Part shown: piece after piece, positions 10,659 through 20,079 of the stretch | Layout of the letters: each line of letters opens with the position of its first letter | Position numbering within the stretch: the stretch's first letter is position 1 | Source of the DNA: Diphasiastrum complanatum | Taxonomy: Eukaryota > Streptophyta > Lycopodiopsida > Lycopodiales > Lycopodiaceae | Assembly (NCBI GenBank): GCA_029204225.1 | Contig: CM055111.1 | Coordinates: forward strand, 30,168,717-30,232,716 | Reading direction: 5' to 3' | DNA: 64,000 bases | Made by a program: the position numbers and the translations under genes | The notes under the pieces: model-generated | Told to the model about the DNA's origin: nothing | The model's input: the letters and a program-made list of their open reading frames with translations, nothing else | The model's database searches: none

Positions 10659-11996
10659 AGACTTTCAGTCTAGTCATCAAACATTCGTCGATCCGAACGC
10701 TCCTGTCTTATGCTACAGCTGCCAACCTCGAAGTGAATCAACTTGATGTACAAATAGATTATCTGAATGGAGTTATACAAGAAGATATCTACATGATCCA
10801 GTCCGAAGGATACGTTCTGAAAGTATGAAGAATCATGTTTGTAAACTCCACAAAGCACTATACGGCTTAAAACAGTCTGCCATAGCTTGGTTTCAAAGGA
10901 TCAACACATTCCTCATTGAACAAGGATTTAAACCAAACACTGCTGATTGCAATGTCTATTCCAAGTCAGTGCGGCAATCCTTCATTATCATCACCTTATA
11001 CGTGGATGATACGTTGCCCTTCAGCAACAATACCAATATGGTCAAGAATTCGAAGCATATGTTATTTTCAGAGTTCGACATGACTGATCTGGACAAAGCT
11101 CACTTTTGTCTGAGAATTCAGATCCACAAAGATAGAACGAGACGACTAATTTACATCCCTCAACAAAGGTATCTTCATAACGTTCTTAACAGATACAATC
11201 TAATGAATTGTAAATTAGGTCACTCACCGATGGATCCAGGCCTACACTTGTCGAAGGACCAATGTCCCCAGACCAAGCAAGAAGATGAGCAGATGAGAGA
11301 GTATCCTTATCGATCGATACTTGGATCTCTCATCTACACAATGGTCTGTACAAGGCCAAATATCTCTTTTGCAATAAGCTCACTCAGCCATATATGGCTA
11401 ATCCTGGCATCACCCATTGGAAGGCTCTCATAAGAGTCATGAGATATATTCGAGCTACAATGGACCAGTGCATCTGCTATGGAGATGCGAACAACGACAA
11501 TCTTTATCAGCTCAGTGGATATTCTGATGCAAGTTGGGGAGGAGATGTAGACAATCGTAAGTCCACATCTGGATTTACATTCTTCTTCAACGGCGGTCCT
11601 ATTTCATGGAACAGTCGTAAGCAAACCTCTATCGCACTTTCCTCTACAGATTCCGAATACATTACTGCTTCTCAGTCTATCAAGGAAGTATTTTGGTTTA
11701 GAAAAATATTGTCAGATGTTAATCAGCATCAATACAGCCCTACAATTTTATTCTGTGATAATTAGAGTGCTATTGCTTTATCGGCCAACCCTAGATTTCA
11801 CTCTAGGAGTAAGCACATTGAAATCAGGTATCACTACATCAGAGGCAAGGTTCTCAACAAGGAGGTAAGCTTAAGGTACTACAGAACGCAAGACATGATT
11901 GCAGACATATTCACAAAAACATCAGTGGTAATGCACACAACAAATTTTGTGCATTGCTTAGTCTGAAGATCAAGGCATTCATGGATCCAAATTAAG
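10659..11996 (+). pseudogene. Ty1/copia RT and RNase H (family A), 5' truncated
   Basis: Starts inside the RT at the finger region (SIRTLLSYAATAN..EVNQLDV), continues as LHKALYGLKQS, and keeps the catalytic YVDD (about 10999-11010). A frame change near 11395 leads to the connection domain (THWKALIRVMRYI) and RNase H: YSDASWGG, SSTDSEY, then a stop at 11763-11765 where family members have DNQS, and SKHIEIRYHYI, IADIFTK. The 5' part of pol and gag were displaced by the LTR insertion at 10658. A polypurine tract (AATTAAGGGGG, to 12000) and an LTR follow directly, so this is the 3' end of an element. Confidence 0.88.
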
Positions 11997-12002
11997 GGGG
12001 TG

Positions 12003-13162
12003 TGTTGGATTTATATCCTCTACTCTCTTAAATCCCATTTTTTATCTGCCTCCATTCATGCTGCATATTTACTCACATTGTCGCACAGTCTGCATATTTA
12101 CATGTAAATTCTCACAGGCGAAGACAAGGTCAAAAACGCGACATTGTATTTTTTACACGTGATTTGTGACAGGCGAAAAAGGCGACACTGCCTTACAAAA
12201 TGCTGAAGGCACCTTGTAAATTAATCATAAGGCATTTCGTCAAAGTGTCGCATTTTTCGCATCTTCACCAACGTTCATTTCAACGAAGGCTAACGTCGCA
12301 GCCTCTTCACGCTCACCCCATGCAACTGCGCTAACAGACTTGACAAAGATTGCAGCCACCCACGATCTACTACAGACAACACATCCACTTTGTACTTTCT
12401 TCATATGCACACTTGTAACATTGTGTATATATATTGAATACTATTTGCATATTTAGTCGGATCATTGATTAAGAGATTGAAGATCAAGTGTGTGAAAATT
12501 TAGCATCAAAAGCTTATCAAAGATAGACGCAGTAGATGCCTTGTGAATTGATTCTTTATTTGTCAGTAAGGTTTCATTCCTTTATAGATTGAATTAGCTT
12601 TGTAGATCACGCGGTTTCGCCCGCTATTGTCTTGTGCTTTACCGCATTATTGACATGTATATTTGATATACTTAATCTGATAATAGCTCTTTGTTTTGTG
12701 TTTAGATCTGTGTCAATATTGCTATGCTTGTTTTCATTCTGTCTGACTTTTCCAGTTGCTCAATTTGGTAATCAGTCTCTCTCTTCGCGAATCATTCGTG
12801 ACTAATTATAAGTCGAGCTCAGTCTCTCTTTCTTCGCGAATCATTCACGACAAATAATTTGTCTAGCTGTTCGCGAAAGGTTACTCTTCTGGTGTTCAAT
12901 TAACATTTGGCTACGTAATCAGAATGGCCGTGATTTCTATCACTAATGCCCTGTTAATCTCTGATAGGCATAGTCATACTTAGGGAAAGATTCATATATC
13001 TCATTCTGCTGCGCACAAACACTTTCCATTCGAGTTCATTTTCTTGTTCGTGTTTCGTTTCTTTTCGTGTTCGTTTTTCGTTTCTTTTCGTGTTCGTTTT
13101 TCCTTTTTCATTTTAGAACTATTTTTTGATTCTCACACATGACACACCCTCTTTCTCCAACA
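12003..13162 (+). repeat. Copia LTR (family A, 1160 bp) shared by two element bodies
   Basis: Begins TGTTGGATTT right after the polypurine tract of the RT/RNase H body on its left and ends TCCAACA right before the primer site of the gag on its right. One LTR therefore acts as 3' LTR for one body and 5' LTR for another. Three TCGCGA palindromes at 12785, 12834 and 12871. A TATA-like TGTATATATATTGAAT lies near 12422. Confidence 0.9.
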
Positions 13163-13174
13163 TGGTATCAGAGC
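13163..13174 (+). promoter_or_regulatory. Primer-binding site, perfect iMet-tRNA type
   Basis: TGGTATCAGAGC immediately follows the LTR end, the standard copia arrangement. The gag ATG is about 145 bases downstream. Confidence 0.9.
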
Positions 13175-13319
13175 TTGTTTTCGTAGTCTGATAAGCTTCC
13201 ACAATACAAGACTCTACTAGCTGATAGAGTAATTGTCTTCTTGTTCTGTATTTTCTGTATCAGATTTTCATACTTAAGTCATTGATAGTTTTTCCTATCA
13301 CTTAGACTTATTCTTCCAC

Positions 13320-14363
13320 ATGGATTTCCAAGGGAAAGCGAGTCCTATCATGGACAAGCTTGATGGAGCCAATTACCATATGTGGAAATATAAGATGAAA
13401 ACTATACTGATGGCTAAAGAATTATATGACGTTGTTACATGTGCAAAAGAGAAACCCGAAGCAGACGACGCAACAATCGTCAGATGGAAGCTGAAGGATG
13501 GAAAGGCTTTTACGCTGATCATCCTCAATATCATGGATACCCAGATCGGCCATGTATCTGAGGCTCAGACATCAGAAAAAGTCTGGGACATCTTGAGCAC
13601 ACTATACAAAGTGCGAGATATAGCTTCCAAGCTACATCTCAAGAAGAAATTCTACTCCCTCAAGATGGCGAATGGTGATTCTCTGCAGAATCACAATAAT
13701 CAATTCAAGAACTTACTAAAGCAAATGGCCACTGTCGGATCTGTCATAGACGATCAAGATGCAGTTATGCAACTACTTACAAGCTTGCCAAGCTCATATG
13801 ACAGCTGGGTGATGATCATCATTACTCATCCAAAATTGACTCTTTTGAGAGTCATTACTATGTTGTTGCAGGAAGACACACGGAGGAACGAAGCCTCAAG
13901 TTCCTCAACTGATTCTCACGCCTTATACACCAACAAGAGCACGACTAAGCAAAAGAAGAAGAAAGACCTGAAGCAATCAAAGCCAGACCAGAAACCAGCA
14001 CAACACAAAGAACAGTTGAATCCGTTGACAAAGAAGAAGTTGTTCTGCAGATACTGCAAGCGAAAAGACCACAAAATTCAATATTGTCGGATACTGCAAG
14101 CGAAGAACAATAGCAAGGGACAGTCGAATCAAGTGGCAAATGCAGCTGTAGAAGCTCCACATCCTATTCAAGAAGCAGATCATGATGCTTTCATGACCAA
14201 CCATCAAGAAGCATCTGGTGGCAGTTCTTGGTTCTTGGATTCCGGACCCCCTCAACACATGACTAGCCTTATTGGCTATTTCGAGTCCTATACATCTTAC
14301 AGTACCCAGAAATATGTTCACCTTGGTGACAATAGTGTAAGTTGTGATGTTCATTTCAATTAG
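13320..14363 (+). CDS. Ty1/copia gag plus start of protease (family A), open for 347 codons
   Basis: An uninterrupted frame from the ATG at 13320. Residues 1-200 are the gag fold (LDGANYHMWKYKMKTILM, LPSSYDSW, LTLLRVITMLLQ), 200-245 a lysine-rich linker, 246-259 a CCHC zinc knuckle (CRYCKRKDHKIQYC), and about 300-345 the beginning of the aspartic protease with the catalytic DSG (WFLDSGPPQHM). The protein would form the RNA-binding capsid of the particle. Around residue 337 (about 14338) the sequence leaves this family: the protease stops after HLGDNS and continues as the linker just before RT of another copia. Protease flap, GAG-pre-integrase and integrase are thus missing. The frame ends at 14361-14363. 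Long openness suggests recent activity of the gag part. Confidence 0.9.
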   Translation: MDFQGKASPIMDKLDGANYHMWKYKMKTILMAKELYDVVTCAKEKPEADDATIVRWKLKDGKAFTLIILNIMDTQIGHVSEAQTSEKVWDILSTLYKVRDIASKLHLKKKFYSLKMANGDSLQNHNNQFKNLLKQMATVGSVIDDQDAVMQLLTSLPSSYDSWVMIIITHPKLTLLRVITMLLQEDTRRNEASSSSTDSHALYTNKSTTKQKKKKDLKQSKPDQKPAQHKEQLNPLTKKKLFCRYCKRKDHKIQYCRILQAKNNSKGQSNQVANAAVEAPHPIQEADHDAFMTNHQEASGGSSWFLDSGPPQHMTSLIGYFESYTSYSTQKYVHLGDNSVSCDVHFN

Positions 14364-15914
14364 AAGAACTCCTATGATCTTGCGCCCATTCATGTCATGA
14401 AAGGGGACATCCCCCAAGATGACTATGTTGAAGTGTTTCCAGATTTGGTATCACCATCTAATGTTGAAGAGGAGAGACTGCCATCATCCTCTAATGGACA
14501 GCCCACTGGTTCTTCAAGCGAACAACTCATAATTCATCAAGAGAAGCAGATTTATGAAGAGGAACGGCCTGTTGAAAACTTTGGATAGCATAGTCCAATT
14601 TCAGAGCACTTTGGATAGCAAAGTGTTGACAGTTCAGATCATTTTTGACAGCAAAGCGTTGATCGAAGTAAGGCTGTTGGACAGCCTAAACCAGTACCTA
14701 AATGGCTGTTGCAGACTTTGCAAGATAGCAAAGTGAACCGCTTCTATGAAGGGAAGACTCGTGCCTCATCTAAATCCGTAGAATTTGCTGATTTTTTTTA
14801 TTTTGCTCTTACATCTGTTGAGGATAGTGCAATAGAACCTATTTTTTATGAGCAGGCCAGAGGAGTAAAATGTTGGGAGGACGCGATGAAAGAGGAGTAT
14901 GACTCACTCATAAAGAACCAAACATGGGCTCTTGTTGATCTTCCACATGGAAAGAAAACAATTGTTTGTAAATGGGTTTATAAGATCAAGTACAAGTCCG
15001 ATGGTACTGTTGAAAGGTACAAGACAAGACTTGTTGCCAAAGGTTATGGGCAAAAGGAGGGCATTGATTATGAGGAAACTTTTGCACCTACTGCACGAAT
15101 AACTACCATAAAGATAGTCACTGCTTTGGTTGCCCATCATGGTTGGCGTATGCACCAACTTGACATAAAGACAACCTTCCTAAATGATGATCTTAATGAG
15201 GAAGTTTACCTTCAGCAACCTGCTGGTTTTTTGGTTGCAGGTCAAGAAGACAAAGTGTGTCTTCTCAAGAAGACTCTCTATGGACTAAAACAAGCCCCAA
15301 GGATGTGGTATCAAAAGATACACACATACTTTTGTAATCGTGAGTTTTCTAACAGTCCTAGTGAATCTACACTTTATGTCATGCATACATCTGAGTTTAT
15401 CATCATCATTTTGTTATATGTTGATGATATTATCATTACGGGTAGTAATGAACAATATATTGCAGTCTTAAAATCTGATCTTGCTTCAGTTTATGATACA
15501 TCAGATTTAGGCCAATTGCATATCTACCTTGCTCTTGAGTTTTTGCAAGGAAAGGCTGGAATTTTCATTACCCAACAACGGTACATTAAGCAAATTTTGA
15601 AGCGTTTCAAAATGAAAGATTGCAAGCCGGTTGCTACACCAATTGAGATGGGCCTGAAGTTAAGTAATCAAAGTGGTGGTGAACCATTTGATACTACACT
15701 ATATTGTCAAACGGTTGGAAGTCTCATTTACTTATGCAACTCAAGACCGGACATATCTTATAGTGTTTCCCTCATGAGTCAATTCATGCATGCTCCGTTG
15801 AGATCACATTGGAAAGCATTGAAGAGGATCCTTCGATATCTTCAAAGAAGTAAAACACTTGGTTTGTTTTATCTTTCTAGTGATGATACATGTTTGGCTG
15901 GTTTTTGTGATTCG
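14338..15914 (+). pseudogene. Ty1/copia reverse transcriptase (family B), joined to family A gag
   Basis: Begins in the post-integrase linker (CDVHFN, then acidic and Ser-rich) with several stops to about 14708, then an open 409-codon frame (14709-15938). It shows the RT start WEDAMKEEYDSLIKNQTW, the LVDLPHGKK..CKWVYKIKY block, RLVAKGYGQKEGIDY, LYGLKQAPRMWY, and the catalytic YVDD (LLYVDDIIITGS, near 15418). The connection domain follows (SRPDISYSVSLMSQFMHA). The reading is cut in the RNase H start (GFCDS) at 15914 by an insertion and resumes at 17512. This enzyme copies element RNA to DNA in the particle. It differs clearly in sequence from family A RT at 10659. Confidence 0.9.
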
Positions 15915-17511
15915 ATGTTGACATCTTCTGGGATTTAGAAATTGTTTACTAGTCCTTCCTTGTTTCTTGTTTACAAGATTCTTGTTTACAAGAACTGTTT
16001 TCTGCTTGTTTAGAGGCTTGTAGGCATTTCTTGAATGTTAGCTTCTTAGTTCAATGCCAAAACCAGGCAGAAGGGACTGATATCGATGTAGTAAATATCC
16101 TGCCTGTCAGAGGACAATCCAGGGAAGTGACTCTTGAACCAATGCACATGCATAAACAACCACTCATACATGCCAAAACATTCAACCATAAAATCAGTGT
16201 GCAGATCCATTGAACAAACAATGAAATTTTACTTCTACTTTGCTGCAAAATGAACTAAAATCAGATCCTACACTACTTTACTTGCATAAATTGACAAAAC
16301 AAAAAACAAAAACTAATCTACAGCATGTTAGAAGTCCAAGAATCAAGAAACTAACCAGCCTTTTGATTCTTGGACATCCCAAGAACATCAAGAACTAGAA
16401 TGTTAGAGAATATGCAAGATTTATGCCACATTTCTAGCCTATTTAGTTTACTTGAATGTTGGCTCCTACATTAATCCACAAGAAAACATGAAATCTAATC
16501 CACAACTAGGAAAGCAAGAAAACTAATCCACTCTAAATCCACAACCACACACAATATGAATGGAAGGGCATGATCATAGGGACATCGCTCAAGAAAACCA
16601 TCATGATCAAGGAGCTTAGGGTAGCATCAAACTCATGGGAAATCTTCTTATTAAGCATGAAGTAGATACAATGCAAAAAGCTCATCTTCACAAAGAGGGA
16701 GTCTCTTAAATAAGCAAGAGAGCTCGTTAGGTGGCATCCTAGTGAAATTTTCACATTTCACAAATTACAAGCGGAATATTGCTCTCCACTAGAGGTCACC
16801 ATCAAAAGGTGGCTCACTCTACTTTCTTTAAGAGGGGTCTACTTTCTTGATTCTTGGACACCCCAAGAACATCAAAAACTGGAATGTCAAGAATATGCAA
16901 GATTTACATCACAAATCCAACCTATTTAGTTTACTAATCCACAAGGAAATAAGAAATCTCCACAACTACACACAAAGGGAATGAAAGGGCAAGATCATAA
17001 ATGCATCACTCAAGAAACAAGAATGATCAAGGAGCTCAAGAACGCATCAAAAACTCATGGAAGATCTTCTCATTTCAACATGGAGTAGATACATTTACAA
17101 AAGCTTCTCTTCTACAAAGAGGGAGTATCTTAAATAAGCAAGAGAGCTCCTTAGGTGGCATCCTAGTGGCATTTCCACATTACACAAATTACTAGTGGAA
17201 TTATGCTCTCCACTAGATGTCACCATCAAAAGGTGACTCACTCTACTTTCTTTAAGAGGGGTCTACTTGCATTTATTACATTTGCCTAGAAATACTAGTT
17301 CCTACATGGTCATTCCATCTTTCGGGATTCACCATGAGGCTTACACAGTTATGGCTTGTTATTACCAACTAGCATTTCTCGGCTCTCATACTTGGTTCTC
17401 ATTCTTCGTTCGTCTCGTCTTCTCAGAGACCTCCTCGGTCTAAAGTGAGAGGTGCTCTTGAGTTGCTCTGTCCGAGTATCTTGGGGATTCGTCAGAATCA
17501 TCCAACACTCG
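15915..17511. mobile_element. 1.6-kb insertion splitting the family B RNase H
   Basis: The RNase H reading GFCDS|DWGGDQ is split exactly here: left flank ends GATTCG and right flank begins GATTGG. The flanking ATTCG and ACTCG may be a decayed 5-bp target duplication. The insert has no recognisable protein; it contains two imperfect tandem units. It could be a non-autonomous LTR element or a solo LTR: bases 15916-15917 are TG, but a matching CA end is not certain. Confidence 0.65.
16366..17270. repeat. Two imperfect tandem units of ~430-480 bp
   Basis: The word GATTCTTGGACATCCCAAGAACATC (first 20: GATTCTTGGACATCCCAAGA) starts a unit near 16366 that recurs near 16849. Both units include AAGAGGGAGT.TCTTAAATAA, GGTGGCATCCTAGTG and CACTCTACTTTCTTTAAGAG. 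The second is shorter because of deletions. Confidence 0.85.
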
Positions 17512-17973
17512 GATTGGGGTGGAGATCAAGACACTAGACGCTCTACTAGTGGTCATTGCTTTTTCATTGGGAATTCTGCAGTTTCTTGGTTAAGCAAGAA
17601 GCAACCCCTTGTTGCTACATCCTCAAGTGGGCCAGAATATAGAGCAATGTTTTCAGCCACTACGGAGTGTACATGGTTGAGACAATTACTTGTCGATATG
17701 AAGCATGGCCAGCCCTCAGCTACTCTCCTATTTACGAATAGTCAAAATGCTATTGCCATTGCATGGAATTCAGTATTTCATGCAAGAACAAAGCATATCA
17801 AGATCCACTATCACTTTGTTTGGGAGAAGCTTCATAATGGTGACATCACGCTTGAATATTGTCCCACGGAGGATAATATTGCAGATGTGTTCACTAAGGC
17901 ATTGCCTAGAGTTCGATTTAAAGCTCTTTGTGAAGCTTTAAATTTAAAGCAACATGCTGATTTTCTTACTTAG
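17512..17973 (+). pseudogene. Ty1/copia RNase H (family B), 3' end of pol
   Basis: Continues the split frame: DWGGDQDTRRSTSGHCFFIG, SWLSKKQ, then the active-site region SS.PEYRA, LLFTNSQNAI, ARTKHIKIHYHFVWEK and ADVFTKALP, ending at 17973. Against the family, Asp is replaced in the usual CDN (here TNS) and Glu context is SGPEY instead of STEAEY or similar, so at least one catalytic position is altered. The stop is followed within 45 bases by a purine-rich tract and the LTR. Confidence 0.88.
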
Positions 17974-18016
17974 TGAATACATGTCATTTCTACATGTCAT
18001 TTTCATTTAAGGAAGG

Positions 18017-18459
18017 TGTTAGAATAATAAATGTAAATGATGTAGAAGCCATAGGTTACTATGACCCAAAAGGTCGAGATCTGTGTAACCATGGTCATTT
18101 ACATTTTAGGCCCAAGTTAGTATGAAACTAACTTGTAGGAACTTGTGGGTCCACTAGGGGCCTATACATGTGAATTAAGTACCTAACTTGTTATTTGGGG
18201 TACTTAATTATTTTATGTAACTTATGGTAGCTAGATAGCCATTAGTCAAGTTATTGGACATCCAAAAGTCATGAAGGTAGATAGCCATCTTGGACTACTT
18301 ATATGTAGCCATTCATTTGTATGAGACACACTTTTGTTAAGCAATGTGCTGTTCATATTGGCTGTCCACAAGTTTTTACAAGAGGGTCATCTAACCATCT
18401 CTCTCTTCTCTTTGAGAATACTTTGTGTTAATGAATAGTCTTGATTGTGGATTCCTACA
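18017..18459 (+). repeat. Copia 3' LTR (family B, 443 bp)
   Basis: Starts TGTTAGAATAATAAATG after the purine tract AAGGAAGG and ends GGATTCCTACA. TATA-like TTATATGTAG near 18300. No 5' partner is found because the 5' half of this element has been replaced. Confidence 0.8.
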
Positions 18460-18576
18460 ATTCCAAGTAAAAAAACATACTCAATCCATAATTGCTCAAT
18501 ATTTCTGAACTGCGACATGAAACCAAAGAGCTTTCTCTTGAGATACAAAGTTTCGGTCATGATTACCTGATTGGGT

Positions 18577-19462
18577 TCAATAATTGAACTCACTTCTTTC
18601 CTTCTCCTCTTCTTGTCTCTGGACATCTGCCTTTGAATACGCGCTTTCATGGACAAAAAGATCAATAAAACGATCGTCAATATTTTCTGAATCGAATTCT
18701 AATAATATTGACATCGTCTGTACCTCATGATCCTTAATTGTTGGTTTGGCATCGTCTCAGTATCAAATTTATAGTCTGCTCCTGCAGTTAGGTGAGTTGC
18801 ACTTGTCTCAACAGCATCGTCGAACACGTGATTAACAGTCCGGGTGATTGTTCTAGTCATAAGTCCTGCTTCGGCTTCATTCAATAAATCTAGATGGGCA
18901 GCCAGATGGCTCAATTGGGCTCTCCACAGTCTAACGTTATGAGAATTTTGTAACGTTTTCAAAAACATTTGATACGAAATCGTGGCAAAATCAACTGGCT
19001 CTCCATTATATGAGAGACAGATATAGTAGCGTTTTTGTCAACACCAAATATGATGTCACACATCCACTTGACAAACCCTACACAAGCAAGATTCCTTAAG
19101 TAGCTAACATTGTAGCCTTTTGTCTCTTGATAAATGGAATCCTCGCCTTCTGACAGGTCAAACCACTCGTCTAACAGCACATAATCCGTTATGTTCTTTG
19201 CTTTCTTCGTTGAACCCCTAATTGGTAGCCAAAAGAATTCTGCATAATCTTCTTTGTTAAGCTCAAGGATTCGATGGTGCACTGCAAAGCGGCACACATT
19301 TCCTCTCATTTTCATGCTATCTGCCATCTCATTGTAGACATCAATTAGCAAGAGCGAGTTATCCCTATATTTGATTGTAGTAGGCTTAAACAGTTCCGCT
19401 CCTACTCTGCACTCTTCATACGGAATTTCTGACCTAGCCTTCCATACTCGATTGTATGCCAT
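18577..19462 (-). pseudogene. Unrecognised ~295-residue protein, two frameshifts
   Basis: Minus strand. Start chosen at the MAYNRVW methionine (19462); an in-frame ATG also exists at 19492. First part (to about 19000) is a globular, well-mixed sequence with motifs KPTTIKYRDNSLLLIDVYNE, HHRILELNKEDYAEFFWLP and VGFVKWMCDIIFG. A one-base shift leads to VDFATISYQMFLKTLQ, RLWRAQLSHLAAHLDLLN and a Thr-rich stretch; a second shift near 18760 leads to an acidic and charged tail (FDSENIDDRFIDLFVHES) ending at 18577. I do not recognise the family; no transmembrane segment, signal peptide or zinc motif is visible. It lies on the same strand as, and downstream of, the gypsy integrase (20080), in the position where some plant gypsy elements carry an extra ORF. 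It may equally be a host gene relic. Confidence 0.5.
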
Positions 19463-19492
19463 TTCTCTATAGAATGGAGACGAAAGATGCAC

Positions 19493-20079
19493 GACGCTAT
19501 AGTAAAATTAGAAAATTAGAAAATCACTCGCGAAATGCGCTATGGCGATAGTAGCTAGAACGAGAATGAAAAGTGACTGAAATGACAAGTAAAGGAGGTG
19601 TAAATCTCTCTTAATTTGAGTGACGTCAGCCTAGGACAATGAATATTCCCGTTATAATAACCACCAGTATAATTAATATTAGGCCTACCCCAACCGTTAA
19701 CTGCAAAAATGTGAAGGATTGATTTTTTTCAAAGGGTCTAAAAAATCCAGGATCTAAATTTTTTTGGGCGTATCGAATCAAATCGGGTCGAATTTTTTTT
19801 TTCGATACATTAATTCAGTACTTATGAATCTTAAAGACATGTTTTCGACCTTAACAAATAAATCATAAAACAAAATTCGAATTGCATACGACTTATAAAA
19901 CCTCTCCTCCCCCTCAAATAAGGAAACATCCTCATTGACTGAGAAGATAAAAATTAAATAGGAAAAATAAAATAAATAATACTAACAAAAATAAAATAAA
20001 AAATAAATAATGTTTATTAGAAAAACATAGATAAAAAAATTGCTTACACAAAACCAAGAGTTTATTTGAAAATCATTCA
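19493..20079. other. AT-rich gap between unknown ORF and gypsy integrase
   Basis: No coding sequence seen. It includes a TCGCGA palindrome at 19528, a TGACGTCA-like GTGACGTCAGCC at about 19620 and long A/T runs near 19970-20040. A gypsy 3' LTR would be expected here, but no clear TG...CA ends were found. Confidence 0.5.

Noticed and set aside
13945-14417. Minus-strand ORFs of 71 and 146 codons
   Set aside because: Antisense shadows of the copia gag and linker on the plus strand; no domain.
16366-17270. CRISPR-like or satellite array
   Set aside because: Only two long imperfect units inside a retroelement insertion in a plant genome; no short repeats with spacers.
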